Source: SAR324 cluster bacterium (GTDB lineage Bacteria; SAR324; JACQKK01). From it: 5,984 nt of DNA. Positions within the stretch are counted from its first letter, which is position 1; each line of letters starts with the position of its first letter. Position numbers and translations under genes: made by a program. The stretch lies in assembly GCA_027296185.1 (NCBI GenBank), contig JAPUJL010000440.1:1-5984 (forward strand), read 5' to 3'. Shown here in pieces: positions 1 to 4,849 of this stretch. The notes under the pieces were generated by a model, which worked only from the letters and a program-made list of their open reading frames with translations, searched no databases and had not been told where the DNA came from.

Positions 1-18
1 TCTTCTGCGCGTCAAGCC

Positions 19-286
19 TCAGCGCGGGGACCCCCGGACGCCGGACCCCTGCGGTACCCGCCCGTTCCGCCGCACCCCATACGAATAAATCAGCATCGGC
101 ACCAGCATCGTCCCGAACACATAGACGATGGGCACCGTGGCGGTGATGTACTTGCTTGACCGGTCTGCCCGGCACCGAGTAGATTTAGCGGGTTCCGAAA
201 TTTAGTTCCTTCATCGCTTCAGCTTGGGGATAGGCGACGAATAGCGTGGACGTGGCGGGCAGGCTTTCCGCCATCGTGAAGGCCGC
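19..286 (-). pseudogene. Remnant of the C-terminal end of a membrane protein, probably a transporter, frameshifted
   Basis: Two adjacent minus-strand stretches read like pieces of one protein in different frames. The first, at about 286-188, encodes AESLPATSTLFVAYPQ followed by AEAMKELNFGTR and then meets a TAA at 187-185. The second, open from 201 to a TGA at 21-19, encodes a strongly hydrophobic segment at about 150-67 (YITATVPIVYVFGTMLVPML, then IYSYGVRR), typical of a last membrane helix with a basic tail. Neither piece has a plausible start with a ribosome binding site. Upstream, the first frame runs into sequence antisense to the cyclase gene and loses protein character, so the 5' part of the gene is missing. 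The order small-residue-rich loop, short linker, final helix recalls the end of anion or sodium symporters such as the DASS/SLC13 group, but I cannot assign a family. Chance ORFs or a sequencing error in an intact neighbour's 3' end remain possible. Confidence 0.4.
156..185 (+). promoter_or_regulatory. Candidate sigma-70 promoter for the cyclase gene
   Basis: TTGACC (156-161, five of six matches to the -35 consensus) and TAGATT (180-185, four of six matches to -10) are separated by 18 bases and point toward the cyclase gene. Transcription would begin near 192 and give a leader of about 210 bases. The boxes lie inside the broken membrane-protein remnant, which fits reuse of decayed sequence. 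This rests on motif matching alone, and single matches of this quality are expected by chance. Confidence 0.3.
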
Positions 287-387
287 TGGAGGGGGCTGCC
301 CGGGCCTCATGGACGAAGACGTGCAGTCCACCCCGCGCACCTCTGACTGCCACCATCGAACTGCTCCCGCGCGACGCCGAGATGCCT

Positions 388-395
388 TAAGGTGA
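388..395 (+). promoter_or_regulatory. Ribosome binding site that sets the cyclase start
   Basis: TAAGGTGA is a good partial complement to the 3' end of 16S rRNA and lies 5 bases before ATG 401. A GTG at 392 in the same frame would add three residues, but it lies inside this site and has no ribosome binding site of its own at usable spacing. ATG 401 is therefore preferred. The resulting N-terminus, a few residues before RRLAAILCADVVGYSRLM, matches the usual start of this cyclase family. Confidence 0.6.
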
Positions 396-400
396 CTTCC

Positions 401-2281
401 ATGGAATCCTCCGACGTTCAACGAAGACTCGCCGCGATTCTCTGTGCGGACGTGGTGGGCTACAGCCGCCTCATGGGAGACGATGAACCCGCGACGGTGC
501 AGACGCTGACCGAATTTCGCGAGGTCTTCATTTCCTATATTCAACGCCACCATGGCCGTGTGGTGGATGCCAAGGGCGATGCCCTCATGGCCGAGTTCGT
601 CAGCGTGGTCGACGCGGTAGCCGGCGCGGTTGAGGTTCAGCGGGAGCTAGCGGAAAAGAACGCCGAACTTCCAGGTCACCGCCGGATGGATTTCCGCATC
701 GGCATCAACCTGGGGGATGTCGTGGTGAAGGATGACGCCATTTACGGCGATGGGGTCAATATTGCGGCAAGGATGGAGTCCTTGGCAGACCCCGGCGGAG
801 TCTGCCTTTCCGGCAAGGCTTACGAGGAGGTGAAGAATAAGCTGCCGCTGGAATACGAGGACCAGGGCCTGCAGTCGGTCAAGAACATCGCCGAACCGGT
901 TCGCGTCTACCGGATCCTTTCGACGCCGGGGTCCGCTGCCCATAGAGTCGTGCGGGCGAAACGAGCGGCTACGCGGTCCATTCGGAAATGGGCGCTGATT
1001 GCGGGTGCGGCGCTGATACTCGTGGGTGCCGCAACGGGTGCTTGGTATGGTTTCATTTCATCTGACCGGACCACAAGTGACGTTGCCACGGGGGAGGGAC
1101 GCCCCGACGCCAACAAACCCTCCATCGCCGTGCTCCCATTCGTCAACATGAGCGGCGATCCGGAGCAGGAATATTTCGCCGACGGGATCTCGGAAGACAT
1201 CATTACCGATCTAGCCAAAATTTCAGGATTATTCGTCGTTGCCCGTAATTCCTCGTTCACATTCAAGGGCGTGTCGGTGGATGTGACCGAATTGGGCCGG
1301 AAGCTGGGGGTGCGATACATCCTGGAAGGAAGCGTGCGCAAGTCCGGCGACCGTATCCGCATCTCGGCCCAACTCATCGATACCACCAACGGGTACCACC
1401 TGTGGTCCGAGCGTTACGACCGGGAACTCACGGACGTATTCGCCATGCAGGATGAAATCACCGCGGAAATCATCTCAAATCTCAAAATTCACGTGACGAT
1501 GGGAGAATCCGAGCGGATTCGACGCCAAACGACGGAGAACCTGGAGGCGTGGGAGTACTACCGGAAAGGAAGGGAACTCTATTGGAGATTCGATTTTGGT
1601 ACCTTTCACCGGGCCCAGGAAATGTTCAAGAAAGCCCTGGAGCATGATCCGGAGTTCGCGGCCGCTATGGTGGGCCTGGGACATGTCTACCTAAATGCAG
1701 CGGGATTCGGTTGGCCGACCGACGTTCCCGATCCCTTGGCTCAGGCCAACGACCTGGCGGAGCAGGCGCTCAATTTGGATAAGACCGTCGCCGAGCCCTA
1801 TGACCTTTTGGCGTATGTTCATTCGAACAGGGGGCAGTACGATCGGGCCCTTGCAGCCGCGGAAAGGGCCGTCGCCATGGAGCCCAATGTTGCGGACTAT
1901 CAGAAAACGCTGGCGGACGTGCGGAATCTATCCGGATTGCACGAAGAAGCTCTGGTATCGATGAAGAAAGCGCTGCGTCTGAGCCCGGTCCCGCCCGATG
2001 CCTATTTATCCCTGTTAGGCAGAATTTATTATTCTGTGGGGAGTCCCGAGGATGCGGTTCCACCATTGGAAGAGGTCTACGAAAGAACTGGATGGGACAC
2101 AACGGCCTATCTTCTCATTGCCAGTTATGTGTCGTCGGGCCGGATCGATCAGGCAAAAACTTTGGCAACACGGGACCCCTTGTTTTTCAACTCGTATTTT
2201 TTCTCCAAATACAATGCCTTCAAACACCAAACGGATCTCCAGCGTTTTCTGGACGATCTGGCCACGGCGGGTGTGGAGTAA
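401..2281 (+). CDS. Membrane-anchored class III adenylate/guanylate cyclase with TolB-like and TPR domains
   Basis: This 626-residue protein probably makes a cyclic nucleotide from a nucleoside triphosphate at the inner membrane. Residues 8-172 are a class III cyclase homology domain. D17 (in CADVVGYS) and D60 (in DAKGDALMAEF) are the expected metal-binding aspartates, K58 the purine-contacting lysine, and N120 and R124 (in GVNIAAR) the transition-state pair. The adenine-selecting position, often Asp or Thr, is A113, so substrate choice is uncertain. A single hydrophobic helix lies at about 196-219. Residues 240-365 form the TolB-like domain typical of this family (IAVLPFVNMSGDPEQEYFADG, then a LEGSVRKSGDRIRISAQLI block). 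TPR-type helical repeats fill about 380-600. By topology the cyclase domain should be cytoplasmic and the TolB-like and TPR parts periplasmic, perhaps sensing a ligand or partner. Such proteins are common and often present in many copies per genome. The gene stands alone and converges on the next one. GC is lower than in efp-epmA. Confidence 0.93.
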   Translation: MESSDVQRRLAAILCADVVGYSRLMGDDEPATVQTLTEFREVFISYIQRHHGRVVDAKGDALMAEFVSVVDAVAGAVEVQRELAEKNAELPGHRRMDFRIGINLGDVVVKDDAIYGDGVNIAARMESLADPGGVCLSGKAYEEVKNKLPLEYEDQGLQSVKNIAEPVRVYRILSTPGSAAHRVVRAKRAATRSIRKWALIAGAALILVGAATGAWYGFISSDRTTSDVATGEGRPDANKPSIAVLPFVNMSGDPEQEYFADGISEDIITDLAKISGLFVVARNSSFTFKGVSVDVTELGRKLGVRYILEGSVRKSGDRIRISAQLIDTTNGYHLWSERYDRELTDVFAMQDEITAEIISNLKIHVTMGESERIRRQTTENLEAWEYYRKGRELYWRFDFGTFHRAQEMFKKALEHDPEFAAAMVGLGHVYLNAAGFGWPTDVPDPLAQANDLAEQALNLDKTVAEPYDLLAYVHSNRGQYDRALAAAERAVAMEPNVADYQKTLADVRNLSGLHEEALVSMKKALRLSPVPPDAYLSLLGRIYYSVGSPEDAVPPLEEVYERTGWDTTAYLLIASYVSSGRIDQAKTLATRDPLFFNSYFFSKYNAFKHQTDLQRFLDDLATAGVE

Positions 2282-2301
2282 GCGCCGGAATTATCGAGTA
2301 A

Positions 2302-2328
2302 GAGACGGATTCCAGAGGAATCCGTCTC
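2302..2328. terminator. Perfect 12-bp hairpin between convergent genes, likely bidirectional terminator
   Basis: GAGACGGATTCC (2302-2313) and GGAATCCGTCTC (2317-2328) are exact reverse complements around a 3-base AGA loop. The hairpin begins 21 bases after the cyclase stop and lies 86 bases beyond the stop of the minus-strand gene, where it could end both transcripts. There is no clear U-tract on either side. On the plus strand CGCCTGTCCC follows, and on the minus strand a weakly T-rich TTACTCGATAATT follows. It may therefore be a transcript-stabilising 3' hairpin rather than a classical intrinsic terminator. Confidence 0.6.
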
Positions 2329-2413
2329 GCCTGTCCCGAGATCGGTCGAGGAGAAGGGTCGGGCTCGCCTCGAAGTTCCCACTTGGAGCCCAGTTCCAGT
2401 CACTTCCCTGGGT

Positions 2414-3718
2414 TTAGTGGTGTCCGAACTCGCGCCCGACCGACGAATCGAACAGCATCATGTGCGGTCTGGCGGGACCCACGGTATTTTGTTTCTGTAC
2501 CCGCGTCATGTTCACATGAAAGCCGCCGTTCAGCTTCATCCCCCCTCCGTCGTGGTCGACATCCACCAGGAAAATCCCATACTCCTCGTTTCGGGTGACC
2601 CCCTTCGGGAATTCCATGTCATCCCACGTGCTCAGCAGGCTGTTGGTGACATATAGGCGCCGGTTGTCCGGGCTCATCCTCAACATCTGCGCGTAGGGAA
2701 TCTCTACCTGGGCTACGAAGACGGGCATTAACGGGTTCTCGATGTTGTATTGCCGGACATTATTGCCCATCCAGTTGGCGACATACATATATTTATCGTC
2801 ACTCGACAGCAACATATCCGTCGGAACTGAACCCGCGGGCAAATCGATCACTACCTTGAAATCATAGCGGCCGTCCCCGTCAAGGTCATCCCAGGCCCAT
2901 ATTTCGTTCGTGCCAGGGGCGTTGGTGTACCCAATCGTCGATCCGTGTTCGGACCTCCATCGCACCTCCAGGGCGCCGGTGCCCGCCCCGATATTGACTT
3001 TCTGGATGACCTTCCGCTCTTTCCAATCCCAGACGTAAATGTCGGTTCCCAGGCCATCGATGGTAATGCCGCCTCCAATCTTCCCCGGGAGACCGAAGGA
3101 GGTGGTTACCATCCTGTTCAACTCAAGTTTGATGCCGGCGTCATACATGTACGTCGGCGGTACCTGATCGAATTTCCGGTCGGCGGCGGGACCGAAATCG
3201 CGCACGTATTCTCCGGTTTCTCCGTTAATTTCGACTATTCCACCCGGCGCGGTCGATTTCGTGTCCGCGCCGATCATGGTCACTAAATTGTTGCCATTGG
3301 GCAACGCAATGATCGTATGCGGCACCGTATAGCCACTTCTGTTTATCAGGTCCTCTTTCACGGTAATCACGGACGGACGCATAGGATCCGAAACATCAAG
3401 TATATAGATCCTTCCCGAGAAGAGGCCGGGAACCATCAACCTGGATTTATCGTAATTGAATCCGAAATGATGAAGCTCATCGCCCACATGCAGCATGTCC
3501 ACCCGGTAAACGAGTTTGCCATAGGTCGATGCATCGCGCGGATCGACCCCGATCACGGCCAAAAAGTCCGGATCTTCGCCACCCACATTGACGCAGGCCA
3601 CATAAAGAAATTTCTCATGAGGCTGGGCACCACTTTCTGCTTGCGTCACCGCGACGGCACCCGGCAGCAAAAGCGCAGCAAACACGAACTTGATCGCAAG
3701 ATTGAATAATCTGGTCAT
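2414..3718 (-). CDS. Exported selenium-binding protein (SBP56)/methanethiol oxidase family protein
   Basis: The 434-residue product has a Sec-type signal peptide (MTRLFNLAIK, then hydrophobic residues to about 20, likely cut after AVTQA at 27), so it should act in the periplasm. The mature part follows the SBP56 seven-bladed propeller pattern: EKFLYVACVNV, DFLAVIGVDP, GDELHHFGFN (79-88), a central DIYVWDWKERKVIQ (226-239), DMLLSSDDKYMYVANW, RRLYVTNSLLSTWDD, GGGMKLNGGFHVN and a final GPARPHMMLF. Bacterial relatives include the copper-dependent methanethiol oxidase that converts methanethiol to formaldehyde, hydrogen sulfide and hydrogen peroxide. H83, H84, H134 and H419 sit where copper-ligand histidines are expected. 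The cysteine pair that follows HH in animal SELENBP1 is absent; C42 is the only cysteine. A DLDGDGRYD loop (278-286) resembles a calcium site. The start at 3718 follows an ideal ribosome binding site; an in-frame ATG at 3739 would place that site inside the coding region. Family membership is confident, but methanethiol as substrate is not established. Confidence 0.88.
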   Translation of the reverse strand: MTRLFNLAIKFVFAALLLPGAVAVTQAESGAQPHEKFLYVACVNVGGEDPDFLAVIGVDPRDASTYGKLVYRVDMLHVGDELHHFGFNYDKSRLMVPGLFSGRIYILDVSDPMRPSVITVKEDLINRSGYTVPHTIIALPNGNNLVTMIGADTKSTAPGGIVEINGETGEYVRDFGPAADRKFDQVPPTYMYDAGIKLELNRMVTTSFGLPGKIGGGITIDGLGTDIYVWDWKERKVIQKVNIGAGTGALEVRWRSEHGSTIGYTNAPGTNEIWAWDDLDGDGRYDFKVVIDLPAGSVPTDMLLSSDDKYMYVANWMGNNVRQYNIENPLMPVFVAQVEIPYAQMLRMSPDNRRLYVTNSLLSTWDDMEFPKGVTRNEEYGIFLVDVDHDGGGMKLNGGFHVNMTRVQKQNTVGPARPHMMLFDSSVGREFGHH

Positions 3719-3723
3719 TTCTG

Positions 3724-3732
3724 CTCCTCCCC
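3724..3732 (-). promoter_or_regulatory. Strong Shine-Dalgarno site that sets the start of the SBP56-like gene
   Basis: Read on the minus strand, GGGGAGGAG ends 5 bases before the ATG at 3718. This near-perfect site selects that ATG over the one at 3739 and gives a proper signal peptide with a short basic N-region (MTRLFNLAIK). The longer reading would prepend MARGGAE, coded by the binding site itself. Confidence 0.8.
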
Positions 3733-3742
3733 GAGCCATTTG

Positions 3743-3770
3743 AAAATAAATCTCTTCCCATACCCGGCAA
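3743..3770 (-). promoter_or_regulatory. Candidate sigma-70 promoter for the SBP56-like gene
   Basis: On the minus strand TTGCCG (3770-3765, four of six matches to -35) and TATTTT (3748-3743, four of six matches to -10) are separated by 16 bases. Transcription would start near 3736, leaving a leader of under 20 bases that just contains the ribosome binding site. The local AT-rich patch stands out against GC-rich flanks, which is the main support. Both boxes are imperfect. Confidence 0.3.
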
Positions 3771-4077
3771 TTTCAAGTTCCATCTCCGCGCCGCCGCAGT
3801 TGCCCACCCTGCGCCGGGCCGGAACCCATACGTGCAACGCGGCGAACACCGGCGGCAGGGTCAGCTGACTCGCCAGCCGACGGCGAGTGCGAATCCGAAC
3901 GCGGGGGGCCCCTTCAAGGGGATTGGGTGTCCACCCCCCGGGCTCGCGATCCGGCATGACCGCACGGTTGGGGTCAGGCTCACTGTTGCCACGATTCGGT
4001 GCGCCGCCGCAAGCCCCGGCTCGTCCTTCGCCCCGGAAGGGCACCGGCCGGGCCATGGGGGCCCTATGCGTTACCAA
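3771..4077. other. Gene-free spacer between divergent genes
   Basis: No convincing coding frame was found here. The open frames on both strands are rich in Arg, Pro and Gly and lack ribosome binding sites. The stretch contains a short hairpin at 3868-3888 and several G- or C-runs with small inverted repeats around 3901-3938 (for example CCCCTTCAAGGGG and GGGTGTCCACCC). GC rises from the left half toward the efp side, so a composition boundary probably falls in or near this spacer. No tRNA, insertion sequence or attachment site was recognised. Confidence 0.5.
3868..3888. repeat. Short inverted repeat in the divergent spacer
   Basis: ACTCGCC (3868-3874) and GGCGAGT (3882-3888) pair perfectly across a 7-base loop. 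It could be a protein-binding palindrome or a small RNA hairpin. Its position between the two divergent promoters allows a regulatory role, but repeats of this length occur by chance in GC-rich DNA. Confidence 0.3.
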
Positions 4078-4105
4078 CCCGTGCCTTAACGGCCCGTGCC
4101 TTGAC
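4078..4105 (+). repeat. Tandem 13-base direct repeat overlapping the efp -35 region
   Basis: CCCGTGCCTTAAC (4078-4090) recurs as CCCGTGCCTTGAC (4093-4105) with a single mismatch and a 15-base period. The second copy runs into the TTGACA box of the proposed efp promoter. A direct repeat placed here could be an operator for a dimeric regulator. It could equally be a small slippage duplication. Confidence 0.45.
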
Positions 4106-4129
4106 AAATCGGGGGCGCTTCCTCTTTAT
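4101..4129 (+). promoter_or_regulatory. Candidate sigma-70 promoter for efp-epmA
   Basis: A perfect TTGACA -35 box (4101-4106) is followed after 17 bases by CTTTAT (4124-4129), a three-of-six match to the -10 consensus. Transcription would begin near 4136, giving a leader of about 80 bases before the efp start. The -35 is exact and the spacing ideal, but the weak -10 lowers certainty. Confidence 0.5.
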
Positions 4130-4217
4130 GGAACCGGGCGATTTTCCGGGCCGCTCTGGGTGAAATTGCAGGCCGGGAGCGAAGACGACCGCCAAGCCAT
4201 CAACCGAAGGGCAGGAC

Positions 4218-4781
4218 GTGTACGATACCTCCGACATCCGCAAGGGACTCAAAATCCGGATCGACGGCGAGCCGTACACCGTCGTGGACTTTCAGTTCGT
4301 CAAGCCCGGCAAGGGGAACGCCTTCACCCGCACCAAGATCAAGAACCTGGTCACCGGGGCGGTGCTCGACAAGACCTACAAGTCCGGGGAAAAGCTGGAG
4401 GAAGCCTCGCTGGAGGAACGGCAGATGCAGTTCCTCTACAGCGACGAGCAGGGCTTCCACTTCATGGATCAGGGCAGCTACGAGCAGTACGCCATCGCCG
4501 AGGAGACCATCGGCGACGACGCCCGCTTTCTCAAGGAAAACCTGGACGTGGGGGTGCTGCTGTTCGACGGCCGTCCCCTGAGCGTCTCCCTGCCCAACTT
4601 CGTCGAGCTGGACGTGGCGGAGACGCAGCCCGGGGTGCGGGGGGATACGGCCAGCGGCGGCAAGAAGCCGGCCACCATGGAAACCGGCGCCGTAATCACC
4701 GTTCCGTTGTTCATCGAAAAGGGGGAAAAGCTCCGGATCGACACCCGTACCGGCGAGTACGCGGAACGGGTCAAGGGCTGA
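4218..4781 (+). CDS. efp: Translation elongation factor P
   Basis: EF-P binds stalled ribosomes between the P and E sites and speeds peptide bond formation at consecutive prolines. The 187-residue length is the family norm (188 in E. coli). The N-terminal KOW-like domain carries FVKPGKGNAF, with K32 aligned to E. coli K34, the lysine that receives beta-lysine. The middle and C-terminal OB domains follow, with the family signature block PNFVELDVAETQPGVRGDTA and the closing IDTRTGEYAERVKG. The start is a GTG at 4218, preceded by GAAGGG at 4206-4211 with 6-base spacing. No nearby ATG gives the expected N-terminus (MYDTSDIRKGLKI). The next gene, 68 bases downstream with no terminator between, is the enzyme that modifies this protein, so the two are probably cotranscribed. 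The sequence resembles the Geobacter-type factor more than the enterobacterial one, judged by eye. Confidence 0.98.
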   Translation: MYDTSDIRKGLKIRIDGEPYTVVDFQFVKPGKGNAFTRTKIKNLVTGAVLDKTYKSGEKLEEASLEERQMQFLYSDEQGFHFMDQGSYEQYAIAEETIGDDARFLKENLDVGVLLFDGRPLSVSLPNFVELDVAETQPGVRGDTASGGKKPATMETGAVITVPLFIEKGEKLRIDTRTGEYAERVKG

Positions 4782-4849
4782 GCGAGCCATCCGCCTCCTT
4801 CAGGCCGCCCCCCTTTCAAGCCGTCCACTCCGGCGGCTGACCTGACCCC

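Noticed and set aside
22..50. Repeated GGACCCC units near the left edge as a possible repeat array
   Set aside because: There are only two short copies in GC-rich sequence, with no regular spacing or further copies.
907..1389. A 160-codon minus-strand frame inside the cyclase gene
   Set aside because: It is antisense to the conserved membrane and TolB-like region of the cyclase and has no recognisable protein pattern.
3317..3709. A 130-codon plus-strand frame inside the SBP56-like gene
   Set aside because: It is antisense to the conserved propeller blades and signal peptide of the real gene, with no supporting features.
3901..3938. Runs of G and C with small inverted repeats as a possible terminator or riboswitch
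   Set aside because: The stems are only 5-6 bp, there is no U-tract, and no known riboswitch core is visible.
3715..4107. A 130-codon minus-strand frame in the spacer upstream of the SBP56-like gene
   Set aside because: It overlaps that gene's start and ribosome binding site. Its composition is Arg/Pro/Gly-rich, and it has no ribosome binding site or domain.
3887..4840. A 317-codon plus-strand frame overlapping efp
   Set aside because: It covers efp in another frame and encodes Arg/Gly-rich sequence without family features. EF-P itself is unmistakable in the other frame.
4782..4849. Possible terminator or separate promoter between efp and epmA
   Set aside because: The 68-base gap has only a 4-bp potential stem near its start and no -35/-10 pair that I can support, so cotranscription is the simpler reading.
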